A DNA stretch of 64,000 nucleotides from Epiperipatus broadwayi (taxonomy: Eukaryota; Onychophora; Udeonychophora; Euonychophora; Peripatidae). The position numbers were made by a program, and so were the translations under genes. Below, in pieces: positions 34,001-44,528 of the stretch. Below the pieces are notes generated by a model. That model saw only the letters and a list, made by a program, of their open reading frames with translations. It was not told the origin of the DNA and ran no database searches. The DNA lies in the NCBI GenBank assembly GCA_028023455.1, contig JAQFVV010000182.1, forward strand, positions 124,001 through 188,000, given 5' to 3'. Positions within the stretch are counted from its first letter, which is position 1, and each line of letters begins with the position of its first letter.

Positions 34001-37000
34001 TCTATATGACTTACATAATTGCAATTCTTTAATGACAAATTTATTTTAAATAGTTGATATAAAATAACATTTTGAGAGAATTCTTTTTTTCTGTTTTTCT
34101 ATGCTGTTTATCCAAGTATTTGGTACTACATTAAAAAAATATACAATAATATTTTTTTTTATTTTTTAACTCTATGGTGTATTATATTGTAAATGTATAT
34201 TTAAATATTTTTTCTCAATCAATGATGTTCCAAAGCTAAAAATATAACTTATTACTTAATCTTAGAGTAAATAAAATTCAATTTATATGGATTACCTCAG
34301 AAAAATTCAAATAATAAATAACATCTTTAATAACATTGATCATACTTATATTGTGATGTAGAAGAAAATGATGGCAATTTTGAAAGAATATGTTACTAAA
34401 CATAAAAAAAATGATTGGTCAATTATTTGTGGAATATGGTAAAATAAAAAAATGGTGTCTTAATGTTAAACTCATGTTTGTCAAAGTAGTACTTGAAAGA
34501 AGAATTATCTGCTTGGATGTTGACTTCAAAATACTTTACAAAAAGCAACACAAATGATAAAGATAAAAGATTTATACATAGAAAAGTTTTCAAATTATCT
34601 CGAAATATAAATAACTTAATTTTTACGCTGTGAATCTTTTAAAATTCAGAACAAAGTTAAATTATTTTAGTTAAAAAAAATGCTAATTCATTATAAAATA
34701 ATACAAATATATGTTTTAATTTTCACCTCATAATACATTACAAGTGCCACTAATAATCAGTTTTCTTATTACTATAACTGAAAATTCAATAATCCCATCA
34801 AAAACATAAAGATATTAAATTTCATGTCATTTTACATATAACTTTAAATTATTTTTAAAGATTAAATTTATCTACTTTTTATTTATAGTAATTTTTATGC
34901 ATGCAAGATCTTTGCACTTCTTTTTAAATACATGTGCACAAATAATATCTAGACAAATTAAAAGCTATACCTTTTTACATTAATTATATCTCAAATATTA
35001 TTGGAATATAACTCGGATTACCTAAAGTGATTGGTTCAATCAAAATCTGTTGTTGGAGCCATATTTTATTTATGCCAATGTTTTTGGAAAAGATTGCTCT
35101 TTAATAAGAAAAATTGTAGATTTTAATTTAATAATATAAGTTTTAAATTTTTATTTCTTAATTTATTGATGTGTCTCATCTTTATCATGAATCATCTGTG
35201 TAACATTGACACACTTAATGATCTTCAGAATTTCTTTTTTTGAAATTAAATGTTGAACATTAGAAAACTTTCATTAATGTAACAGAATAATGATTGAGAA
35301 CTACAAGAATCAATGATTTATAAATATCTATTTTTTTCACTTGTTGACTCGTAATCATCTCTTCTGATGTTATTAGTTTTAGTTAGAGGGTAAACCAAGA
35401 AGTGAGTAGAGATAAAAACTCTTATTATCCATGCACTCAATTTAATCTGACGGATATTGCAGAGAATTACTACCTATATTAAATTAGCATTTTTTCCAGC
35501 CTATTATTAACATAAAAATAAACTTTATTAATAAATTTTAATATTTAAAAATATATCATTTGTTTGTGCAATGATATGCACACTTCATATTGATTTTTTT
35601 CTATAGCAAACTCTAAAAATTAAGGTAATAGGACATTATAACCAAACAAGATATGTTAATCTTTCTTGATAATAGTTTGTTAGTGTTTGACACTTTTTTT
35701 AACATAATTTAATATCACAATTAAATAGCTAGAATTGATTTATAAACTTTAAAATATCTGTTGAATTTTATATCAATATATTCATGCATATATAGCAAGC
35801 ATACGTGTTACAATATGTCACAATCAAATAATGTAATAGTTTGAGAAATTGTATCATAATACTTTCGAACTTTGTTTAAATTATATGAAATTAAAATCAA
35901 TAAATTTGATCCTGTAATAAATAATAAAGTTAATATTTAATTACAGGATTTCCTTTAAGTTATTATTTTAAAATTTTAACTAAAATGTAAATATATTACA
36001 TTTTAAATAAATGTTTTAAAAATCAAAAATTGTTTATAAAAACTTTTTGGTTCATGTTAAAACAATAAAATTATTTTTATTTGATCTAAAAAAATCATAA
36101 AAAAAAAACCCTTTAATTTGAAAAGTTATAAATATATTTAAATTATATATTATATATAACATGAAATGGCATATAAGAATATAACCACATTAGCTAATAT
36201 ATTAAGTTGGCAATATAGAAAACAAATCATCTAAAATAACACAATTAGCACAAGGGACAAACATATGCTTGTACATAGGTATAAACATACACTACTATTT
36301 GCAGCCCATGTCAATCAATTTTGTAATCTATAACAAGTCTTAAAAAGTGCTTCTTTTAAAATTATTTAGAAAAGCCTTGTAATGCAAAAATAGCATATTT
36401 GTCATTTATGCATATGCCCTGAGATTTAAACCCAAGATATAAGAAATTCTTTTTAAGAGGTTTAGCAATTTTCTTATAGTTATCTGGGTTCATAATCAAT
36501 GCTATTAAATATTCAACAGTAGTTTGTAAATGGTACTGTTTTAGCTAAAGGATAGAAGAGGACTGGAAAACTGCTCAATGCCTTATCACATGATAATTGC
36601 CCAGCCTTGTGAGTACAGTTTTCACCATCACTTTTTTTATGCAAGGGAGTACTTGTTGGAGACTCATTTATTCTGCAATACATTATTACAAAAGATTGTT
36701 TTACCTCTTCATTTAAAATGATCTACTGAACAAAAAACAAAACAAAACAATGTATGTAATTTTAAAAAAATGAATTAAATAAAAAAAAACTTATTAAAAC
36801 AAGAGCAATACACAAATTAAAAAAGTTTAAAACTAAAAGAAAAAGTTAGGAAAGTGAAATAAAATATAATAAATAGCTACAGAATTAATAAAGTAACACC
36901 ATAAATTTTTCTTTTAACTTTTATTATATCAAATAACTTGATAACTTCTTTATAATTTGATGTTTTAAATATAGCTTTTTCTATAGAAATTACTTCAAGA

Positions 37001-38292
37001 ACGCTTGCATGATTTTGATTGTAAATAATTAAGTATTAAAATGTTACAATAGCATTTAAAATATGTGTTTAAAATCAATTTTCACATACAATCTTTTAGT
37101 ACATCAATTTGAATTTTACTTTCTTGGCAGGCAAGGTTTAAAAAAGTTTATCACTTCTTCTTTTACCAGTACATGTAATAGATAAATAGGATAAATCACT
37201 AGTTTTTTTAATATCTAAAAAGTGCAAAGATTATGAAAGGACCATTAATATTGCTAATAGTTTCAGCCCTTATTATCTTCATCTCAAAACTATAGCTAGT
37301 ATTCATGTACCCTTTTTTATATTTTTTTTTTATAATTAAAATTTGGAATGTGAATACTTGTTTATTATAAATTCATTGTATTTAATTTGTTTTTATAATT
37401 TTAACTTTATAAATTTTTTCATGAACTTTAAATGTGTAAACTAAATTGCAGAAAATATTTAAATATATTAAATAACATTTTTTCACTTTCTTTTAAGAAC
37501 TTGTGTTTATTTTTTGAACCAATGTATGTAAATAATATTTAAACATCCAACATTTTGATTATTTATTTATAGTTTTTTATTTAAGACATTAATACTATCA
37601 ATCTGAAAAAAAATATAAATACATACACACATATATATAATGCATTTATACATTAGCATATACCAACTAAAATTTTAAATGCCAAAACTAAATTACTTAA
37701 TATCATAAATCAAATACACAAATTCAAAATTAAACCAATAGGCAAAATCAAATTAAAAAATTCATTATTAATGGTTTTCCTGCCGAATTATATCAAACTA
37801 ATATATCTAATTTTATTAAAAACAATGAATAATATTTATTACATTCTCTCCCCTTTTTATCATTATAAACATAAAATTGATTATTCATAGTGAAAATATT
37901 AAAAAAAATAAGAATTTTTTTAAAAAATATTTTACCTGCTTACATCAATCATGTTTTATAGAATCACTTTATTAACTATTTAATTATTCACTTTTCCTTT
38001 TGTTAAATTTTATTTATCATTAACTTAATTTAAAAAATCAAATTACCTTCACAAATCTATTTGTAGAGATCCTGAAAACAATTGCATGTTTGAGTTTTTT
38101 AAAAAAAACTATTTAAAATAAAGCAAATGTATTTTGAATTTAAAACTTTTAAATATGAAGTAAATTATTTTGTCATAAATTTATTTCATTTGCAAATAGT
38201 ATTTTATTATTATTTAAATCTTTACAAATGTATATACTTAACAATAAAAATTTCATAAAAAATAGAACAATAACATTAAGCTTTCATTTTTA
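34001..38292. other. AT-rich sequence, nothing recognised
   Basis: A 4.3-kb stretch of AT-rich DNA. The minus strand of 36230-36500 contains a coding-like YKKIAKPLKKNFLYLGF run, too short and ambiguous to assign. No repeats shared with the rest of the window were seen. Confidence 0.45.
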
Positions 38293-38294
38293 GC

Positions 38295-38331
38295 AACAAT
38301 AACAACAACAACAACAACAACAAAAAAAAAA
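38295..38331. repeat. (AAC)n microsatellite with A run
   Basis: AACAATAACAACAACAACAA units followed by about ten A. Confidence 0.9.
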
Positions 38332-39054
38332 ACAGTGGAATGTTAAATACAAAAACATTTTTCACTATTTTAAATTTTAAGCACAGAAAAGTGAGTCACT
38401 GAAAATTTGCTTTATTCTCTTTTTTAAAGAGGGGAAAATAGATTAACATTTACTAATAGTGTTTTTGTTACATTATTTACAATTTTAAATTTTTTTTACT
38501 CTTTCTAAGCTGCATAAGACCCAACTAAAATGGTTTGAATTGTTCTGGCAATATATCAGCAATGACACTTTTTTTTTTAGTTTTAATTATGGAAATACAT
38601 TTAGGAGTGGGGGAGGGGATTTTAGTATATTTAGATTATTTGTGAAATACATTATATCACAGCTATGATGAAAGAAAAGATTCCCTAAATTCTAATGATT
38701 ATATTTTTATTAACATATACCTATTTTATCTAAAAAATTCTCAGGAAAGAATGAATAAAAAATTTGTTTACAATTGAACAATTGTTGATTTAAAAAAGCT
38801 GGAGATGTTTTTTTTATTTATTAAAAGTACCCAAACTTTTTAAAAAAAAATTATTTAGATATTTTGCTACTAATGTCATAAAAAATATTTTTAAAAATAG
38901 TCTTATCTTTTATCTCATGGCCTATTTGTCTTACTTATTGACTCAGTCATGATTGTATATATATATGCACACATGCATGCAATCTAAGAATTCTATAGAT
39001 TATATATGCAATAAAATCTAATACAAAGGGAATGTTTTACTCTTACGTTAGTTA
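38332..39054. other. AT-rich sequence, nothing recognised
   Basis: No supported feature; a short TATATATGCACACATGCATG palindrome-like stretch lies near 38960. Confidence 0.5.
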
Positions 39055-39200
39055 GATGGAATACACAGGCTTATATATATACCTGTGTCTATATATGTAA
39101 TAGACAGGGTATGAGCACAGACTTTCACATGGCCCACTCTCCACACCATCTCATAACACTGATACACCTGAACACACATATGTCGAAAAGATAAATAATC

Positions 39201-39244
39201 ACCAATATACGTATTTCATGCTAAACCAGCAATCATCAGTTGGT
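39201..39244 (-). ncRNA. Minimal type I hammerhead ribozyme, family C (core intact)
   Basis: Minus strand: stem I ACCAA / UUGGU (5 bp); CUGAUGA exact consensus; stem II UGCU-GGUUU-AGCA with a flanking U-U; GAAA; stem III AUA-CG-UAU; H17 = A, so the cleavage triplet is AUA. Every conserved core position is as expected. Stem III AUACGUAU is fully self-complementary, which would favour a double-hammerhead dimer. This is the most convincing ribozyme of the window. Predicted cleavage is between + 39205 and 39206. Confidence 0.8.
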
Positions 39245-39530
39245 CCAGATTACAATCTCCACACATATATGCTACAAGTGCTCAGATATATATTATGATA
39301 GCAAATCCTCCTACTTTAATGGACAGGCTTCAATGCACTCCACACTCCAACTCTTCAACTGTCCACCCAATTGAAAATCTGATCAGTTGGTCCAGATTAC
39401 AATCTCCACACATATATGCTACAAGTGCTCAGATATATATTATGATAGCAAATCCTCCTACTTTAATGGACAGGCTTCAATGCACTCCACACTCCAACTC
39501 TTCAACTGTCCATCCAATTGAAAATCCGAT
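39237..39530. repeat. 147-bp tandem duplication in family C copy
   Basis: Unit starting CAGTTGGTCCAGATTACAAT at 39237 and again at 39384; the two units differ at very few positions, so the duplication is recent. It carries TATATATTATGATAGCAAAT and CCACACTCCAACTCTTCAAC. The 96-codon frame at 39295 simply spans the duplication. Confidence 0.95.
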
Positions 39531-39620
39531 GATGGAATGCTCAAAGGCCACCCTTAGGCCGAGATTGTTGTCACACCCATGTTGACCTAAAGGTCAATCT
39601 GACCCCTCATGTACAGGACA

Positions 39621-42328
39621 TAATCCATTATACAAGGGATAGGCAGACACCTCTAATATGTACTAGATGAATATATGTATACATGTAGCCCATTATCAAT
39701 TCCATTATTAAAAAAATTTAAATGCATTTAATTTGTCTTCAAAGCAATTACATAAGAAATGATAAAATAAAACTTACATCAATATATTTAAATTTTGTTT
39801 TAGAATGTGTTTTTTTTATCTAATCTTAACTGTTATAGAAGTGATTATTTTTATTATTAATTTTTAAATAGTGTAATTGCTGATAGAAAAATTTAGTTAC
39901 TATTTACTAAATGCAATCTTAGTCACATATTCAGAAAAGAAAGTAAAATATGATCACACATTGCAGAGAAATTTCAGGGAAAATACAAGTATTAAAATAG
40001 TTTCATTTTGAATTTTAATAATATCTTTTTAGGTTTGACTCCATTATTCATTTCAAAAGACTTTTTTGTTCATGCTAATATTTTTTATGAAGAATAATCC
40101 AAATATACTGTAATGGATGCTTAAAACACCATTACAAAGTTGAAGTGTTACAGGGCTAAAAATAAATTTATAAATATTCGATTTTCTTTATAAAACTTGA
40201 TTAAAAGTTTTGCCGTTTTTTTTTTTTTTATGTTTGTATTATATTTTAATACCACAGCTATATTTGGTTTTTAATTTTGAAAAAAAAAGAAAACTAAGAT
40301 TACTTTTTTTTTTAAATTTATGTAAAAGTAAATTGTATAAATAAATTGCTTTTCAGATTTAGGATTTAGATTGATAACAATAATTAATTAAAAAGAAAGA
40401 AAAGAAAAAGATAAGAATTTTTTTTATTAGTTGATTCCTGGATCTGCAAAAGGCAATTTATTTTCGTTAATTAGATAACTATTGTTAACTAGATGGAGAA
40501 TTTTATAAATTTTAATTTTAAAAAAAGTTTTGTAATTGGTTCAGATATGAGATATGATTCAGCTATAAAAAGCTTAATCAGGCCATTGTACTATCTTTCA
40601 ATAACTCTGAGTTACTTGCACCAACTATAGGAGATACAGACACCAACTCTGAAAGAGAATTGCACAAACTCTGATACAGGCACAAATTCTGAGAGATATT
40701 TAGACAAACTATTCCTGCAAAACTAGGAGAAAACAATTCCTGCATATTGTGAAGGCAAAGCCGATCCGGCAATTCTGTTTAGAATGAATGCTAAACCTAT
40801 AGCAAGAATATTTTCTCCTACCATGATGTGCTAAGCTTCTCACCAGGACAGGTTCGAACTCCTTGCGCCTCCATTAACTGCCTATACTGCTATAAAGACC
40901 AATTACAAAGTAACCACTAACCAACTCATCCAAGCCTACCATCAGTGAATCCAGAGCAACGGACTATACTTAAGGAGTCTAGTGAACTAGCATTTAAATA
41001 GATTATTAAGATACCTTACATTTTACAATTTAAATAATTTTGTCTTAAATTTGATTTCTTCTTGTTTTTTTTTTTAAAATATAAATGGGTTTCAAGTTTT
41101 ATCTTATATAATTCGTTTCTGTGCGTTGATTTTTTTTTTATGAGTGCTAGTTTCAAACCTATACTGTATGTCCCATTTAAGTCTTAGTAAGTAAGATAGT
41201 ATAGTTTTATTTATAATCTCACATTCCTTTTTATTATAGAAAGCAGTCTGGATATTGCAGACTATTTTAATTAACTTCTGGCTCATGACCCATTTTATTA
41301 TTCATTCTACTTATGATGAGAAACTATAATTATTTACAATAGATTATTACGAAATGTAATAATCATTAGTTTTATTATTTCGAACTTCCAATCCATTTAT
41401 TAGGGGCACGTACGATCATTATAACTCTTTTAATAGGTAGATCGTGAGCTCCTAGCCTATCTCACTGTGAGTGAGGTCAATCGATTGAAAATAATAACTT
41501 TCAACACCCTTTTTTATTAATGTTTTGGAAGTTACCTTCACATTTCTTCTGTTTTGACATAAGCTTACATAAATCTCAAATATGGAGATTCAGCCTTTTC
41601 CTAACTATGGGTTATAAGCAAGAAACTAACCTCCCTTGTCTTGCATGAGATCACTGTATTCTTACTAATACTCCTCTTACTATCAGCATTTTTGGTACTC
41701 TTTCCATTATAGTTATACACTGCACAGAAATCATTTCTGAGCAAAATTAAAAATATTTTAATTCTGAAGAATGTATGAGTAATACATTTTAATTTGATTT
41801 TTTTTTGTTATCTCGATTTATGTTTGTTTAGTCATACCCATAATAAATTATTTATTAATTTACTTAGGTAATTTTGTTTCTGTGGCTACCTTTCTAAATT
41901 TCTGAACAAAACATAAGATCTCATTTGCTTGATTGAGCTAGTCTGGTGCATTGAGGTTTGTATATCCTGTCCACCCTTAAAATAAATGTCTAGTTCCAAT
42001 TTTCAGATTAGTGGCGCTCTTGTGGTCAGTATATGCGAATCCAAAGCTTTCATCTGGTACAATACTGATAGAAAAATTAATTAACATCTAATAAATATGT
42101 TCACATCTAGAAATTCAAAAAAAGAGTTAAAGTAGTCATCTACTATCAACAGATTCTCTATAAAATAAAGATATTGCTGTGTTTAAATTCAGATTAAAAA
42201 TATATTTGTAAGTATAATTGTTACAAAAATAACTCCTGATTGCCTAAAAAGAATAATTAATTATCTGTAACAGTGCAAATTAGATATTAAATATTGACTT
42301 TAACATTTTATTGGGAAAAAATCTTAAT
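39621..42328. other. AT-rich sequence, nothing firmly recognised
   Basis: 2.7 kb. The part 40590-40980 is less AT-rich, with short near-repeats (CAACTCTGA / CAAACTCTGA / CAAATTCTGA) and a GGTTCGAACTCC at 40851 that resembles a tRNA B box, but no matching A box. 41400-41490 is another GC-richer island of unknown nature. Confidence 0.4.
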
Positions 42329-42371
42329 AATTACAGTTTCAACTGTACCATGCAGTCTTCATCAGATCTTA
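42325..42371 (-). ncRNA. Hammerhead-like motif, left arm
   Basis: Mirror image of the right-arm motif on the minus strand: CUGAUGA at 42365-42359, stem II GACUG-CAUGGUA-CAGUU (one G-U pair), GAAA, CUGUA. Confidence 0.45.
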
Positions 42372-42444
42372 TTCTCGTCTTTTAACCTTAAAAGAAGAGA
42401 ATAAGATCTGATGAAGACTGCATGGTACAGTCGAAACTGTAATT
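42329..42444. repeat. 57-bp near-perfect palindrome carrying hammerhead cores on both strands
   Basis: Left arm 42329-42385, right arm 42388-42444, separated by CC, with only two mismatches. Each arm contains CTGATGAAGACTGCATGGTA and CAGTYGAAACTGTAATT reading outwards. Extrusion as a cruciform or a long RNA hairpin is possible. Such symmetry suggests a head-to-head fusion of two element ends. Confidence 0.9.
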
Positions 42445-42448
42445 AATA
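42402..42448 (+). ncRNA. Hammerhead-like motif, right arm
   Basis: CUGAUGA (42408-42414), an extra A, stem II GACUG-CAUGGUA-CAGUC, GAAA, then CUGUA in place of stem III and the cleavage triplet (A-C-U-G-U, then A). Stem I pairing is poor (AGAU/AUUA). Conserved core is present, but the extra A and the 1-nt stem III loop depart from the consensus, so this may be an inactive descendant. Confidence 0.5.
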
Positions 42449-42861
42449 ATAAAAGTTTCTGAAAAGTGTAAGATTTTTGAATTTCAATATTATATTGTAA
42501 AAATGTTGCAAGATTGTTTGTTAGATAAATAATAAAAATAAATAATTGAATTGTTTATTTTTCATAAGTTCATAAGAATTTCAAGTATCAGAAGTGATGG
42601 AGAGAAACTGTAATCATTGGATTTTGAACTCCAGATTCCACAATCCTACAATTTATATTAAATAATGCAGAGCAAAAAATACATCATAATGAACTTTATA
42701 CAAAAATGCTAAAAACAATTCTCTTAAAAAATTGAATTTCTAAGCATTAAAAAAGATTGTGAGCTAAATCATATTATCAAAAAATATTTTTATTAGTATT
42801 CAACTTGAAACATCATTATAGTAATTTCTAAAATATGGAAGAAAGGTAAACTGAATCTTGT
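42445..42861. other. AT-rich spacer
   Basis: No recognised feature. Confidence 0.5.
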
Positions 42862-42920
42862 GACATAGTGGTAATATGATGTCTGCCATGTTGATAACCT
42901 GGGCTTCAGTATAATCTGGA
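42862..42920 (+). pseudogene. Possible tRNA-derived relic (SINE head or tRNA pseudogene)
   Basis: ACATAGTGGTAATATGATGT, CTGCCATGTTGATAACCTGG, GCTTCAGTATAATC resembles the D-arm to T-arm part of a Glu/Val/Asp-type tRNA (TAGTGGTTATxAxGTCTGCC...CCTGGGTTCGAxTC). The B box is mutated (GGGCTTCAGTATAATC) and the acceptor stem is not evident. The sequence could be the head of a SINE. Confidence 0.35.
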
Positions 42921-43486
42921 TAAAACTAGGGTTTTAAATAGTCTTAGAATTTTTTCAGATAGACAATTCATAGACAACTGAACCAGCTGACCATAACTTT
43001 TTAGTAAATGGGGATATAACTATATGTAATTATAGCATAAACAAGAGTAATAAACAAAAGTCCCACTATCTAGAATTTTGCAGACCTTGTGAGTAATGCC
43101 TTCTCTCTTACCATTTCTATTAGAGGATTGGGGGAAACAGCTTCTCTTCTAAAATAGTATTTTTAAAAAATTTTTTTTACCTATTTATAAATATAGACAT
43201 GGTATTTTAGTGATTACCTCTTTTTTTCAAAACTAAGATTAGTTGCTAAAGTATATCATAAATCTGAAAGTAAAGAAATTCAGCTATAACAAAAAAAAAA
43301 GAAAGATATTTCAAATAAATAAATATTTATGTCTATATATTTAAAGTTGTAAGGATAGCTTACAATCCTGTCAAAACCAGCCTATATTTGTCCATACTAC
43401 CAAACCAAATCCATTCAAAATATAAGTTAACTAATAGGTGGTCAGATATGCACTATCCTTTCTTTTAAGCATACATATATATATAC

Positions 43487-44528
43487 ACACCTGGGTCTCT
43501 TTTTACGCGGACTTATTTAACACAATTTTGAAGTTATGCGATTCGTGTTTCACCGAAAGTGTGTTAAATAAGTCCGCGTAAAAAGAGACCCACGTGTATG
43601 AACTCCGATAATGTGCTATTACTTTAAATAATAAATTTCGCGCACTTACGTTATATTGAAAGTAATAGCACATTATTGGAATTCGACTTTCATTTTAGTA
43701 ATTTCAATATTTTCAGTGCTTTATAGTAGTAAGATTTTATGCAATAATGAAATTAAAATGATAATTTCCACATTTTATGTATACACACATTAAATTTTAC
43801 AAGATTAATATAATGTAAATTTGTTCAAACATTGTGCGTGTTAATTTTACATTTTAAATCACATTCTGCTTTTTAAAAAAGAACATGTCAGTAATAGCAA
43901 TGGGCATAATTAAATTTGACAATTAAAAATTAAAATGTGATTTTTAATTGTAATTAACAATTTAAAAATTACTTACTGCGACTTGAAATTAATGTGAAAT
44001 TTGATTTTTAAACCGAATTGAAAATTAAAGACAAAAATAAGAATTTAATTTTTAGTTGTTAGTTTCATAAACAATTAATAAAATCATCGTCTCAAAGATT
44101 AATTACTAATTACGTTGTCACCAGAAAACCACTGCTACAACATGAGTGTGAAGTTAGCGCAAGTTGTTTGCAAACAAACATGTTTTTTGGCAAATAGCTA
44201 TAATAATTAAAACGTGTATAAAAATGTAAATAACTGTATTGTAAATTATGTATAAAAATATATTATTTTGAATAAAATTAAATATTATAGTTAAAAAAAG
44301 TTTGTCTTGTATCAATTTTTTTTAAATTTGAAATTTTTTATTAGTCATATTTTATTTCCTTATATTTTTTTTGCGCGAATTTTAAAGTAATTTTACGTTG
44401 GTGCTTTGCTTTTACACGAATTTTGAAAAATCACAGACCGCACCCCCCCCTTTTCAATATAAGTTACGTCTATTTTTGTGCATGTTTTCTGAGGAACCTA
44501 TCTATCGCATAAAATGAGACCCAGGTGT
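43487..44528. mobile_element. TIR/foldback DNA transposon, non-autonomous, ~1.04 kb
   Basis: The ends ACACCTGGGTCTCTTTTTAC (43487) and, reverse-complemented from 44528, ACACCTGGGTCTCATTTTAT are terminal inverted repeats. Inside the left end two further hairpins follow: 43487-43597, whose ~38-bp arms repeat the TIR plus GCGGACTTATTTAACACA, and 43600-43685, with ~28-bp arms around AATGTGCTATTACTTT. The interior has no coding frame. It is more CpG-containing than its surroundings (CGCGG, TTTCGCGC). Superfamily unknown; the flanks TATATATACAC / GTACACATG do not settle the target-site duplication. Confidence 0.75.

Larger units (their letters stand above)
39055..39620 (-). mobile_element. Hammerhead family C repeat
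   Basis: Read on the minus strand: a GC-moderate leader (39620-39531), two 147-bp tandem units (39530-39237), the ribozyme (39244-39201), then a tail with a GATGGTGTGGAGAGTG, GAAAGTCTGTGCTCATACC end. The tail and the part before the ribozyme match the copies at 55.93-56.29 kb, and the tail matches 7.34-7.53 kb. No protein. Likely a non-autonomous retroelement (retrozyme or PLE-derived). Confidence 0.7.

Noticed and set aside
35270-35310. Right end of a hAT element (ATGATTGAGAACTACAAG)
   Set aside because: Only a partial resemblance to TTGAGAACCACTG and no left partner nearby.
40820-40870. tRNA or SINE B box (GGTTCGAACTCC)
   Set aside because: No A box at a proper distance and no acceptor stem; a single 12-bp match is too weak.
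43487-43597. Hammerhead ribozyme in the 38-bp-arm hairpin (contains TTTCACCGAAAG)
   Set aside because: There is no CUGANGA core next to the GAAA; the hairpin is explained by the duplicated transposon end.
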